NCBI GenBank assembly: GCA_965200955.1
Contig: OZ241742.1
Coordinates: 3,782,001-3,846,000 of the forward strand
DNA: 64,000 nucleotides
Direction of reading: 5' to 3'
Source of the DNA: Bin80 sp026708685
GTDB lineage: Bacteria > Bacteroidota > Rhodothermia > Rhodothermales > Bin80
The notes under the pieces were generated by a model, which saw nothing but the letters and a program-made list of their open reading frames with translations, had not been told where the DNA came from and ran no database searches. Within the stretch, counting starts at the first letter, position 1. Each line of letters opens with the position of its first letter. The translations under genes and the position numbers were made by a program. Below, one piece after another: positions 1 through 8,755 of this stretch.

Positions 1-729
1 ATTTAAATCTGATTGTGGGTAAAATCTTTGTACAAGGCCATACTTGTACTGTTGAAACATACTGGTTTTAATGACTTCTGCTTCAATGAGATCATCCATC
101 GTAGCTAGGCAATCAGCAATTTTCTGTTGCTCCGCCTTCTGAGGGCGTAGAGTCCGCATCTCTTCAAGTTCTTTACTGCTTGTTTTAATAAACATAGATC
201 GCCTGATGTGGTAAGTCAGTTCATGATTGTAATATTCAAGCCAGTAGTACCAGAAAAGATTGACATCATGTGGTTCAACAATGAGGGAATGGAGTCGTCC
301 GCTAATCGCACATGGATTTTCAGTAATTCCAATATTGCCAATATTTGCTCCAGTTGCTATGATGATTGCACCCGTTGGCAGTAGGTTGCTGGAAGAATTG
401 TTTAGCCCCTCTGCAGTAATCGTTCGCTTACTCTTTGAAAGCTTGCGTTTTTTGATATCTGCAGGTGTGAACCACTGAATATCGCCGCCCCAATACTCTG
501 GAACTGAAAAACTTGGCTTACCACCCATCATAAATGTGCCAGCTTTCCCAAGAGTTGAGGGTTTCCATCTTCCAGCATCAGTAAAATCCGAGAAGCGGAG
601 TCTGGGCGTAGTTTCACCAGCTTGAGGAAATAGCTGTTGCATCAAGCCCAACTTATACTGTCGCAGAACGTCAATTTTCCGACCCTGTGCGGCAATCAGA
701 TCATCCATGATCTTGAGGTGCTTGTTCAT
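1..729 (-). CDS. hsdS: Type I restriction specificity subunit HsdS, half-length, runs off left edge
   Basis: HsdS recognises the DNA target for the HsdM methylase and HsdR nuclease of a type I restriction-modification enzyme. 243 residues are visible. Residues 1-36 match the central conserved helix region of HsdS (MDDLIAAQGRK, then QYKLGLMQQLFPQ). One target-recognition domain follows from about 42 (RFSDFTDAGRW) to about 185. The second conserved region comes next (EQQKIADCLATMDDLI, about 200-215). Segments 8-36 and 211-239 are diverged copies of each other, the internal symmetry expected of HsdS. A usual HsdS has about 400 residues and two recognition domains; here the first is missing. TAG lies in frame three codons before the ATG, so the gene really starts mid-protein. 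AGGA seven bases upstream is one of the few Shine-Dalgarno-like sites in the window. It may be a truncated gene, a functional half-subunit or a silent recombination cassette; hsdM/hsdR would lie off the left edge. Confidence 0.85.
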   Translation of the reverse strand, partial: MNKHLKIMDDLIAAQGRKIDVLRQYKLGLMQQLFPQAGETTPRLRFSDFTDAGRWKPSTLGKAGTFMMGGKPSFSVPEYWGGDIQWFTPADIKKRKLSKSKRTITAEGLNNSSSNLLPTGAIIIATGANIGNIGITENPCAISGRLHSLIVEPHDVNLFWYYWLEYYNHELTYHIRRSMFIKTSSKELEEMRTLRPQKAEQQKIADCLATMDDLIEAEVIKTSMFQQYKYGLVQRFYPQSDLN

Positions 730-1107
730 TACCGCGTCCTATTGAGCAATGGGTCAGGTGTTTTGTATTGATTTACTCCCATGCAATCTAATGTTCAAAC
801 CCACCATTACTGATGCGATTGGTTAGGAATGTGTAAAAATAATCCTGATTATGATTTAACGTACAACTGCCAGAAGAGGTTGATTGTACACATCCATTAA
901 TAACTCCAGAGTAATCATCAAAATGACATGATTTGACCCTCAGATGAGTAAGTCTAAATATAACTCAATGGAATGACTTTATTCCATACAGATGGTAACT
1001 GTTCAACCTGCAAGGCTTGCTTTTTGATGATCTACCGTTAATTGGAGGAGTTCAATAAAGAAACCACAGTTGCCTGATTTCGTATAGTAATCATTATCTA
1101 CTTCACA
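730..1107. other. Intergenic gap between hsdS and htrA
   Basis: This AT-rich stretch separates two divergent genes. I see no coding frame with protein-like composition and no remnant of the missing first half of hsdS. A short inverted pair, GTACAA at about 861 and TTGTAC at about 883, could form a weak stem, but nothing links it to a known element. The promoters of both flanking genes should lie here; I could not pick them with confidence. Confidence 0.4.
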
Positions 1108-2265
1108 ATGGAACGTACACTCTTTTTTCTTCTTCCATGTCTTAGCTTCATCCTCTTGGGATGTCAACAATATGCACAGTCCCAGGAGCAGATACCCTTA
1201 CAGGATGCGACTACCCTCACAGCCAATGAATCAGTCACGCTCAGTCGTCAGACGGCAATCACTAGAGCGGTTGAGGCGGCTACCCCTGCAATTGTAAGCA
1301 TCAATGTGATTGAATTGCAGCAGGTCGTTTATCGCGATCCTTTTGCAGATTTTCTACAGGATCCTTTCTTCGGACAATTCTTTTCTGAACGGCAGTCTAG
1401 AATTATTGAACGGAGAGTCCAAAATCTAGGTAGCGGCTTTGTGATTTCTCCTGATGGTTACATCGTCACCAATCATCATGTTGCAGGTAATGCTACAAAA
1501 GTAACGGTGTCGTTGGCGAATGGCCAAACCTTGGATGCCGAATTGATCGGAGCTGATAAAGCAACCGATCTAGCACTCTTGAAAGTAACCCCCGAAGAGC
1601 CGCTGAACTACCTGAGTTTTTCCGATTCTCCTGAGCCCATCGTTGGAGAATGGGCCATCGCTCTTGGGAACCCCTTTGGACTCTTTGAAGCAGCGGCTCC
1701 AAGTGTAACTGTAGGCGTTGTCAGTGCAAATGACCGAGATCTTGGCAGTCATGATGGACGTATTTATCATGATATGATTCAGACGGATGCGGCCATTAAC
1801 CGCGGAAACTCCGGCGGCCCCCTCATCAATGCACTTGGTGAAGTCATCGGAGTCAATGCTACCATCTACAGCCAAAGTGGAGGATCTGTTGGACTTGGCT
1901 TTGCGGTTCCAGCTGCCAAAGCCCAGCGGATCATCAATGAGATCCGAGATCACGGCTATGTAGATCGATCCTATTATACAGGAATCAGCTTTGTGGCCGT
2001 CACTGCCCAAATTGCTCAGGCACTCGATTTGGAAGACACCCAGGGAGTACTCATTGCTGATGTAGACTCTGGATCTCCCGCCGAAGAAGCAGGATTTCTG
2101 CCCTATGATTTGATTGTAGCTTTAGAGGATGAGCCGATCCTCAATCAAGATGACTATATAGCGCGCATTTTTGATTTTAGACCTGGCGATCCGGTGACCT
2201 ATCATGTAGTACGTAACAATCGTAAGGTGCAACTTACTTTACAAATCGGACGACTTGACGGGTGA
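1108..2265 (+). CDS. htrA: HtrA/Deg-family serine protease, single PDZ domain, lipoprotein
   Basis: A trypsin-like periplasmic protease and chaperone that handles misfolded envelope proteins. The 385-residue product starts with a lipoprotein signal peptide (lipobox LLGC, Cys19), so it is probably membrane-anchored. The catalytic triad is complete: His124 in TNHHV, Asp154 in KATDLAL and Ser235 in RGNSGGPL. One PDZ domain follows from about residue 290 to the end (GVLIADVDSGSPAEEAGF). It resembles DegS/HhoB-type members with one PDZ rather than DegP with two. The stop overlaps the GTG start of the next gene (GTGA), so it leads a three-gene operon with a lipoprotein and an AAA+ ATPase. No Shine-Dalgarno sequence precedes the ATG. 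Confidence 0.93.
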   Translation: MERTLFFLLPCLSFILLGCQQYAQSQEQIPLQDATTLTANESVTLSRQTAITRAVEAATPAIVSINVIELQQVVYRDPFADFLQDPFFGQFFSERQSRIIERRVQNLGSGFVISPDGYIVTNHHVAGNATKVTVSLANGQTLDAELIGADKATDLALLKVTPEEPLNYLSFSDSPEPIVGEWAIALGNPFGLFEAAAPSVTVGVVSANDRDLGSHDGRIYHDMIQTDAAINRGNSGGPLINALGEVIGVNATIYSQSGGSVGLGFAVPAAKAQRIINEIRDHGYVDRSYYTGISFVAVTAQIAQALDLEDTQGVLIADVDSGSPAEEAGFLPYDLIVALEDEPILNQDDYIARIFDFRPGDPVTYHVVRNNRKVQLTLQIGRLDG

Positions 2266-3302
2266 CAACTTCCTCTCACTACCGTTCTGGTCTCTTGATT
2301 CTGATCCTATGCATCCTGTGTACTGGATGCTTGCCTTCGTCATGCCGACGCATTGAACCCCAGGCCATCTCTCCATCTGACTCACTCTCGCGATCCATAG
2401 CCGCCAACATTATAGCCGATACACTTTCAGATCCATTGATTCTCCGCGAGACAGAACTCAAGTATCCTCGGACCATACTCTTCGGACCAGACAATCACAT
2501 GTATGTGAGTGATACAGAAACTGGTCGTATCTTTGGTTTTTCATCAGGTGCCACCATGTCACAATCATATCAATTGCCGAATATTCGTTTTCCGTATCTT
2601 GCGGGTTGGATCTCCGATACCTTAGTGGTTTTTGATCCCGATGCTCATGAGTTCCATTTTGTGGTCGACTCCATAAGCGTATCCACCATTAGAATTGAAC
2701 AGGTACCCTTACATTCGTTGCAATATGTGCTAGCCCATGAGTCTCATCTCTATCATAAGGCCGTTACTCGTGATTCTATCCATGTTCTGCAAGTCGTTGA
2801 CTATTCTGGCAAGCAAATTAATGAGGCTATTTTATATGGATCATCCTGGGCACATGCAGGACTTCTGCGCCATCACAATGATCAATTAGTCAGCCTTAGC
2901 GGATTCTACCCCTGGGCACTCACATGGTCCAAGGATTTGATCCATGGTCCTGATACTTTACGATGGATGGGATTTGATTCTCCAATGCTCCGGCGTACCT
3001 ATGCTTTTGATCAGGGAGGAGGCAGAGGTGCTCCCCTCATCACAAGTTCATCTGTGCCCGTTGATGACTTATGGTTTGTGCTCAATCAGCGCACTGGATG
3101 GATTCGTATAGATGTCTACGATTTGAATGGTCACATTCAGAACATCCTCGTTGAAGCCGCTAAACACTACCATAGACAGTTCAATCCTACGGATCTTGCC
3201 GTACAACTGGATGAACATGGAGTCTATCACATCGCTGTCGCACTGATTGGCTCTGATCCATCCATCCGAATCTACCACTGGAACCCAACTCATTCATCAT
3301 GA
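2262..3302 (+). CDS. Predicted lipoprotein, beta-propeller-like
   Basis: A 346-residue secreted protein of unknown function. It starts with GTG, overlapping the htrA stop by four bases. Residues 1-23 form a lipoprotein signal peptide with the acceptor Cys at 23 (CTGC, an imperfect lipobox). Residues 60-95 (RTILFGPDNHMYVSDTETG) look like one blade of a 6-bladed NHL-type propeller, and the rest is beta-rich without clear repeats. It is translationally coupled on both sides: its own TGA overlaps the ATG of the AAA+ ATPase gene. A role with HtrA in the envelope is suggested only by this coupling. Confidence 0.75.
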   Translation: MTTSSHYRSGLLILILCILCTGCLPSSCRRIEPQAISPSDSLSRSIAANIIADTLSDPLILRETELKYPRTILFGPDNHMYVSDTETGRIFGFSSGATMSQSYQLPNIRFPYLAGWISDTLVVFDPDAHEFHFVVDSISVSTIRIEQVPLHSLQYVLAHESHLYHKAVTRDSIHVLQVVDYSGKQINEAILYGSSWAHAGLLRHHNDQLVSLSGFYPWALTWSKDLIHGPDTLRWMGFDSPMLRRTYAFDQGGGRGAPLITSSSVPVDDLWFVLNQRTGWIRIDVYDLNGHIQNILVEAAKHYHRQFNPTDLAVQLDEHGVYHIAVALIGSDPSIRIYHWNPTHSS

Positions 3303-4801
3303 AATCAAAACCTGCTGAACCGACACAGATCAAAACTCTGGGTGAACTTCGTTCATCCTCATTTCAGGTTGATTCTGTTAAGGATGAAATGCGTCGCAAC
3401 CTCATCAAGCGTTTAAAGACTGGACAGGAAGTATTTCCAGGAATTCTGGGCTATGATCGCAGTGTGATCCCTCAACTGTATAATGCAATCCTTAGCCGCC
3501 ATGACATTCTGCTTCTTGGATTACGAGGCCAGGCCAAAAGTAGAATTCTACGACTGCTTCCCAATCTATTGGATGAATATGTACCCGTAATAGAGGGTAG
3601 TGAACTGAACGACAATCCATTTGCTCCCCTATCAAAGTTTGCTCGGGAATGTGTCGCACAAAATGGAGATGAAACACCGATTTCATGGCTTCATCGCAGT
3701 GAACGCTACGCGGAAAAGTTAGCGACTCCTGACACGTCCATCGCAGACCTCATTGGAGACATTGACCCCATTAAGGCTGCCCACAACCGACTAACCTATG
3801 CTGACGAAGAAGTCATTCATTTTGGTATCATTCCACGTACGAATCGTGGGATCTTCGCCATCAACGAACTCCCTGACTTGCAGGCTCGCATTCAAGTAGG
3901 ACTGCTCAATATCATGGAGGAGCAGGATATTCAAATTCGAGGATTCAATGTGCGTTTTCCCCTAGACTTGATGATGGTCTTCAGTGCGAATCCAGAGGAT
4001 TACACCAACCGTGGAAATATTATTACACCACTCAAGGATCGTATTGACTGTCAGGTCCTCACTCACTATCCTCACGATGTAAAGACAGCAATGAAAATTA
4101 CTAGTCAGGAAGCTTGGCTTGACCGAGACACTATCCAAGTCACGATTCCAGACTTTATTCGGCAAATCATTGAAGTTGCAGCTTTTGAAGCTCGCAATAG
4201 TGAATATGTAGACCAGAAATCGGGGGTGTCAGCCCGGCTGACTCGCTCCGCACTTGAAGCATTGATCGCCAATGCAGAGCGCAGGGCATTTCTCACGAAG
4301 CAGTCCGAGGTCTGCGTTCGAATCAGTGATCTCTACTACATTGAATCAGCCATCACGGGTAAGCTTGAACTTGTCTATGAAGGAGAACAAGAAGGCCCCC
4401 AAAAGGTGGCTCGCCTCTTGATTGGACGTGCCATTCTGAAGGTCTTTGCCAGTTATTTTCCAGATCCTAACTTGAAGGGCAAAGAAAGAGAGACCTATAA
4501 CGACATCCTCTCATGGTTTGCAGGTGGTCAAACTCTTACGCTTGATCCTGAGCTGTCTGACAAGCAATTCGCAGAACAGCTGGATTCGGTCACTGGATTG
4601 CGCGAATTGATCACATCCCACTATTCAAATCCATCGGACCCATTGTTCTCATCAAAGGACCTGTGGATTCTTAAAGAATTTGTCTTGGAAGGGCTCCATC
4701 AAGCATCTATGCTTGGCAAGGAAGAGCAAACCTATTCGGACATGATGGGGAGCATGCTTGGCTCATTGGAGCCTGATCCAGATGAGGAAGAATTCGAATA
4801 A
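3299..4801 (+). CDS. AAA+ ATPase, magnesium-chelatase ChlI/MoxR-like
   Basis: A 500-residue ATPase of the ChlI/MoxR branch of AAA+ proteins, which usually remodel partner proteins. The Walker A region is the family variant GLRGQAKS at 74-81. The Walker B region is GIFAINELPDL (184-194), followed by the typical sensor sequence VFSANPEDYTNRG and an arginine-bearing PLKDRID segment. The C-terminal half is helical. Members usually sit next to a von Willebrand A partner; none is present here. Instead it is coupled by an ATGA overlap to the lipoprotein and HtrA genes. Chlorophyll synthesis is unlikely since no other bch/chl gene is visible. Cytoplasmic. Confidence 0.85.
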   Translation: MKSKPAEPTQIKTLGELRSSSFQVDSVKDEMRRNLIKRLKTGQEVFPGILGYDRSVIPQLYNAILSRHDILLLGLRGQAKSRILRLLPNLLDEYVPVIEGSELNDNPFAPLSKFARECVAQNGDETPISWLHRSERYAEKLATPDTSIADLIGDIDPIKAAHNRLTYADEEVIHFGIIPRTNRGIFAINELPDLQARIQVGLLNIMEEQDIQIRGFNVRFPLDLMMVFSANPEDYTNRGNIITPLKDRIDCQVLTHYPHDVKTAMKITSQEAWLDRDTIQVTIPDFIRQIIEVAAFEARNSEYVDQKSGVSARLTRSALEALIANAERRAFLTKQSEVCVRISDLYYIESAITGKLELVYEGEQEGPQKVARLLIGRAILKVFASYFPDPNLKGKERETYNDILSWFAGGQTLTLDPELSDKQFAEQLDSVTGLRELITSHYSNPSDPLFSSKDLWILKEFVLEGLHQASMLGKEEQTYSDMMGSMLGSLEPDPDEEEFE

Positions 4802-4890
4802 TGGTTCTTTGAGATATAGATTTTGTCATTGCTCCTAGACAATTTGGGACTTCATACGATCGGATTCACCTATCGATTACAGATGGATGC

Positions 4891-5205
4891 TCATTTGGGA
4901 ACGATGCGACCATCGGGAGTAATGCGTTCATTCTCTCCAGGTGGTTGTCTCGGAAAATTTGAAATAGGAACATTGGGATCTCTGTCTTTGGGTACAAAAT
5001 GCGAATGATCTCCATGCGGAATTTCTGCATACTCATTGTCTCCGAATGGATTGAGTACCTGCTGCATAACAAAAAACAGAAGAAGTGCTCCAACTATGAC
5101 TATCACGATGCGAAATTGGACACGTCCCCTAGAAACCTTTCGCACGGGAATTGATGCTCCATCGGAGGTGGGCAATCCTTTCATATCTTGACTCTCAAGA
5201 TCCAT
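4891..5205 (-). CDS. Small single-pass membrane protein, unknown function
   Basis: A convergent gene of about 104 residues, taking the start at MDLESQDMKG; a later ATG (MKGLPTSDG) is also possible. A basic segment precedes one transmembrane helix at about 31-48 (FRIVIVIVGALLLFFVM). The tail is polar and histidine/proline-rich: IPHGDHSHFVPKDRDPNVP and then NERITPDGRIVP. The tail reads like a conserved sequence rather than random translation, and I believe similar tails occur in small proteins of related bacteria, but I cannot name a family. The frame has no competitor on the other strand. Confidence 0.6.
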   Translation of the reverse strand: MDLESQDMKGLPTSDGASIPVRKVSRGRVQFRIVIVIVGALLLFFVMQQVLNPFGDNEYAEIPHGDHSHFVPKDRDPNVPISNFPRQPPGENERITPDGRIVPK

Positions 5206-5553
5206 CAATATAGACTGAAATGAATGAACTACAACGCACAACCGACCAAATTGTTGTTGTGCGATACACATTTGAGAGATTCCTCTCGTTGACGTATACT
5301 ATGGATGGCTTCCTGTGAAATCTATGGAGCATGGACACTTCTATCAATCCCCCAAGACATCTGATTGCAACTTCGTTCAATCCCATACTTATGACTGGAC
5401 ATTTCAACTGGACTGTTTGCAACTATGATGGTGATTCAACTTTGAAACGCAGATCAGCGAATTTCTGGCTTCTTTCCTGACCCAATGGTACCTTATCCAT
5501 CTTTCATAACCCTTTCCTCCTGTCTTAACTCCTCCATCTGAATTGAGCATCCC
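5206..5553. other. Intergenic gap upstream of the glycosyltransferase
   Basis: Divergent space between the small membrane protein and the glycosyltransferase. I see no convincing gene, hairpin or repeat. The base just before the next start is in a pyrimidine/ATC-rich stretch and lacks a Shine-Dalgarno sequence. Confidence 0.35.
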
Positions 5554-6279
5554 ATGAAGCGGATCATCGTGATTATCCCAGCTTTTAATGAAGCAGATGC
5601 TATCGGTCAGGTCATTGGAGATATCCCATCTGATCTCGTCACCGAAGTAGTAGTGGTCAACAATGCTTCTACGGATACAACAGAAATCAACGCCTCCAAT
5701 GCAGGTGCAACGGTCCTTTATGAATCTAAACGAGGCTATGGATATGCATGTCTGCGTGGACTGGCCTATACTGCAAGCCGAAACCCCGATATCATCGTAT
5801 TTCTGGATGGAGATTATTCTGATCATCCGAATGAGATGTCAGACTTAGTCGCTCCGATTGTTACAGGAACCCATGATTTTGTGATTGGAAGTAGAATCAA
5901 AGGGATCAGTGAAAAGGGGGCCATGCTACCTCAGGCACGATGGGGAAACCGACTTGCTTGCTTTCTCATGCGTTGGATCTGGGGAGTACAGTACAGTGAT
6001 TTAGGACCTTTCCGAGCCATTCGAGCTACATCTTTATCACGGCTTGACATGCGTGACAGAACCTATGGATGGACGATTGAAATGCAGATCAAAGCACGTT
6101 TGGCGGATTTGAGAATCACCGAAAACCCCGTATCCTATCGTAAAAGAGTCGGTGTTTCAAAAATTACTGGAACCCTTGCAGGAACGGTAAAGGCATCCAT
6201 TAAAATTCTGGGGACAATCTTTCGATTTGCACTCATCTCTGGACATTTACGCAGAAAACTGTCAGCACACAAAGATTAG
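5554..6279 (+). CDS. Family 2 glycosyltransferase, DPM/polyprenyl-phosphate type
   Basis: A cytoplasmic or membrane-associated GT-A glycosyltransferase of 241 residues. The N-terminus IIVIIPAFNEADAIGQVI and VVVNNASTD form the nucleotide-sugar site, and FLDGDYSDHP carries the metal-binding DxD (Asp85-Gly-Asp87). GLGPFRAIR-like SDLGPFRAIRA and the YGWTIEMQIKA segment are typical of the dolichyl/polyprenyl-phosphate sugar synthase subgroup, including UDP-glucose and mannose enzymes. There is no C-terminal membrane domain, in line with the short soluble members. The donor and acceptor cannot be told from sequence. It stands alone, followed by the barrel pseudogene on the other strand. Confidence 0.88.
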   Translation: MKRIIVIIPAFNEADAIGQVIGDIPSDLVTEVVVVNNASTDTTEINASNAGATVLYESKRGYGYACLRGLAYTASRNPDIIVFLDGDYSDHPNEMSDLVAPIVTGTHDFVIGSRIKGISEKGAMLPQARWGNRLACFLMRWIWGVQYSDLGPFRAIRATSLSRLDMRDRTYGWTIEMQIKARLADLRITENPVSYRKRVGVSKITGTLAGTVKASIKILGTIFRFALISGHLRRKLSAHKD

Positions 6280-6631
6280 CCATTGATCCATATTGTTGAG
6301 AATTTTGATGGATTTTGATGGATTTTTTAGCGTCAATTATATCTTTTTTTCGTCAACGACAATTAAATTTTTCGTGACGCTTATAGCAGACATCAAACTG
6401 TGATCACCTGTTAATACCGAAGGGTGCTTTGGACATTGACACTCACATCTCCTATGATGGATTGATATTGATGTGCTAACCCTGAGATAGAAAACGATAC
6501 CCAATCCCACGGATTCAACTGCCCTCCTAACCTGAGAAGCCTTCCCTTTGGTAGCTGAGTCACTCCTGCAATAGATCAAGCAGTTCCACGGCGGAAGGGC
6601 ATTCCATATCCCAACTCCACCTCGGTACGGT

Positions 6632-6637
6632 GCATAC
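6632..6637 (+). repeat. Target-site duplication, left copy
   Basis: GCATAC directly abuts the left inverted repeat and is repeated directly after the right one. Confidence 0.88.
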
Positions 6638-6658
6638 CTGAACTTAACCCTATTTTTT
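6638..6658 (+). repeat. Left terminal inverted repeat of the IS
   Basis: Twenty-one bases starting CTGAACTTAACC and ending in a T run, identical to the reverse complement of the right end. Confidence 0.92.
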
Positions 6659-6763
6659 TCGGGAAAAAGCACAGATTTTCCGCACCATTTGGATGGATTT
6701 TTTCAAAAAATGGTATCGTTCCGGGACCAATGGTGGGCATCTCTTTCGGTTTGATGAACCGAA

Positions 6764-8494
6764 TCAACACAGAGACTTGATGTTCAGAAGTTTGAACACT
6801 TGACGTTGGATAGGTGTCAGCTCATCGTCAACCAACTTCACTTCGTGATCCTCGTCTGACGTTACATTTAGAACCCCCGTTAGACGGCATACGCCAGAGA
6901 GTTCTTCCATGATGGACTCAAAATTCTTGGGTCTTTCATCGTCTTTGGTCTTCTTGTTGTGTGCTTTCCTCTTTGCATTCTTTGACGGCTTGACTGGCAC
7001 TACCATATTGTCTCTCTGGGCTCTCTTTGCTTCCAGATCATCTTCGGCGAACGTCATCGGTGCAAGCTTCTTTCGTAGATGGTATTCTACATAATAGGCC
7101 AGCATACATAAGAAGACATGAGCAATGACCCGCTCTGGTTTGACATGATAGATGGGGCGTACGCGCAGGGAGATGGATTTCATCACACGGAAGGCACGCT
7201 CTACGGTGGACAATCGTTTGTAGTCTGACACCAACTGCTCAGGGGCCTGTTTCAAGCTGGAACGTATGGCATAGACACCATCCAGACGCTCTGCCTTCTG
7301 AATCGCCTCCGCATTGTGGGTATACGATAGATACCCTTCCTCTATGTCAAGCACATAGAATTTCTTTAATTTGTGTTTTCCGAGAGCACGCTCCACACGC
7401 ATTCCAATCTTGGCCTTGTCTTTGAGTCGGCGGGGTGTACTGGTGGTGGCCGCAATGATCTTATCCAATTTTGCGTCGGCTTTCGCCAAGAGATCATCAC
7501 GGGTTTTCTTGCTCTTTGCCGCCTGAAGGGGGTTCTTGCATAGCACGAGGCGTTCATTGGGGTATACATCGCTCTGAATCTCCACCAGATCCTGTTTGTC
7601 AAACAAGCTCATCTGCGTTTTCTCTTGCTCGACCACCTCACGGATCTCCTGTTTTTGCATGCCCGTAATCCAGTCAAACCCCACAGGGATGATCTCCTCC
7701 TGGATCTGTTTCTGCTTCAACAGTCCACGATCTCCGACTAGGATCACATGCTTGAGTCCAAAGGTATTCTGGAGCTTGGAGATCTGAGCACCAAGGGTTT
7801 TGATATCGGGTGTATTGCCAGGAAAGACTTCTACAGAGACTGGACATCCCTCCTTGTCGGTCATCAATCCATACACAATCTGCTTTTTTCCTTTCTTCCT
7901 GTCCCAGTTATAGCCATGTGCTCCAAATGCGTTTTTATCTCCCTCCACGTAGCTGCTGGTCACATCATAAAGCACCATTCCACCTTCGGTGAGATGTCGT
8001 TTGGCTAACTTGCATTCGATCTTGGTCTTGCACTCGGCCAATTCATCCATGGCCTCATAGAGATCATTCTGGTCCACATACTTGAGGTCAAGTTCTTCAT
8101 TGAGCGTTGTGATACAGCTGGTCTTGTCCAGCATGTCACGGGTCTGCAGCTTGCTGGCTGGCTTGATGACGCGGGCAGCAATCATGCCGAGGACCAATCG
8201 TCGAAAGCGCGAATTCTTTGGCGTAATGAGTGATGCGATGTTGAGGTGCTTCATCATGTGGAGAACCACAGCAACATGCCCATGGTGCTTGGTGCTTTTG
8301 CTATGAAGTACATCCTTGAAGGACTGGATGGCATGGCCTCCCCGCAAGAGGGTCCGCAGTCCTTCCCGGATGTGTTCGGGAAGGTGCGTCACATTAGCGA
8401 TGGTTTTTTTGATGGTTCTTTTGCCAACTCGTGTGGAGGTTCGCACGAGCCAGGTGGATGGGGAATTCCTGTTCGGAATTTCAGCTAAATACAT
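6764..8494 (-). CDS. IS1634-family DDE transposase
   Basis: A 576-residue transposase that cuts and joins the IS ends. I chose the ATG giving MYLAEIPNRNSPS because family members start there; an earlier in-frame ATG would add 16 residues. The acidic triad is visible: Asp177 in YDVTSSYVEG, Asp255 in ILVGDRG and Glu432 in STVERAFRVMKS, the last in the YREK-like signature of IS4-related enzymes. An all-helical N-terminal domain (40-160) precedes it. Residues 294-298 read QMSLF, a match to the beta sliding-clamp binding consensus QL(S/D)LF, in the insertion between the second Asp and the Glu. Full length and uninterrupted. Confidence 0.93.
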   Translation of the reverse strand: MYLAEIPNRNSPSTWLVRTSTRVGKRTIKKTIANVTHLPEHIREGLRTLLRGGHAIQSFKDVLHSKSTKHHGHVAVVLHMMKHLNIASLITPKNSRFRRLVLGMIAARVIKPASKLQTRDMLDKTSCITTLNEELDLKYVDQNDLYEAMDELAECKTKIECKLAKRHLTEGGMVLYDVTSSYVEGDKNAFGAHGYNWDRKKGKKQIVYGLMTDKEGCPVSVEVFPGNTPDIKTLGAQISKLQNTFGLKHVILVGDRGLLKQKQIQEEIIPVGFDWITGMQKQEIREVVEQEKTQMSLFDKQDLVEIQSDVYPNERLVLCKNPLQAAKSKKTRDDLLAKADAKLDKIIAATTSTPRRLKDKAKIGMRVERALGKHKLKKFYVLDIEEGYLSYTHNAEAIQKAERLDGVYAIRSSLKQAPEQLVSDYKRLSTVERAFRVMKSISLRVRPIYHVKPERVIAHVFLCMLAYYVEYHLRKKLAPMTFAEDDLEAKRAQRDNMVVPVKPSKNAKRKAHNKKTKDDERPKNFESIMEELSGVCRLTGVLNVTSDEDHEVKLVDDELTPIQRQVFKLLNIKSLC

Positions 8495-8728
8495 GGGCGC
8501 AGATATGTTGATTAAAAATGAAATATACGACATAATATGCAATAAATAACAAAAAAATCAGGGAATGATAAAAAAATTTACATGGGCGCACTTTTAAAAA
8601 TAGATGTCGGGATCAAAAACGCATTAAAACATATGTTTAACCTAAATAAAAACGCAAATTCAGACCAAAAAGCGGGGCTGAGGAAGGAAAAAAGAGGACG
8701 TTTTTAACAAAAAAACCCTGTTTTCAGG

Positions 8729-8749
8729 AAAAAATAGGGTTAAGTTCAG
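8729..8749 (-). repeat. Right terminal inverted repeat of the IS
   Basis: The reverse complement begins CTGAACTTAACC and matches the left end over 21 bases; the match stops at the length of the T run. Confidence 0.92.
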
Positions 8750-8755
8750 GCATAC
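8750..8755 (+). repeat. Target-site duplication, right copy
   Basis: GCATAC directly follows the right inverted repeat, matching the copy at the left end. Confidence 0.88.

Larger units (their letters stand above)
6638..8749 (-). mobile_element. Complete IS1634-family insertion sequence, 2112 bp
   Basis: The element carries one transposase gene and is bounded by 21-bp perfect terminal inverted repeats starting CTGAACTTAACC. It is flanked by a 6-bp target duplication GCATAC (6632-6637 and 8750-8755). The 5-6 bp duplication fits the IS1634 family. Both ends are intact and the transposase frame is open, so it looks recent and possibly active. Its target was the barrel pseudogene on the minus strand: removing the element and one GCATAC rejoins HSGM to HRTEVELGYG in frame. 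Confidence 0.92.
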
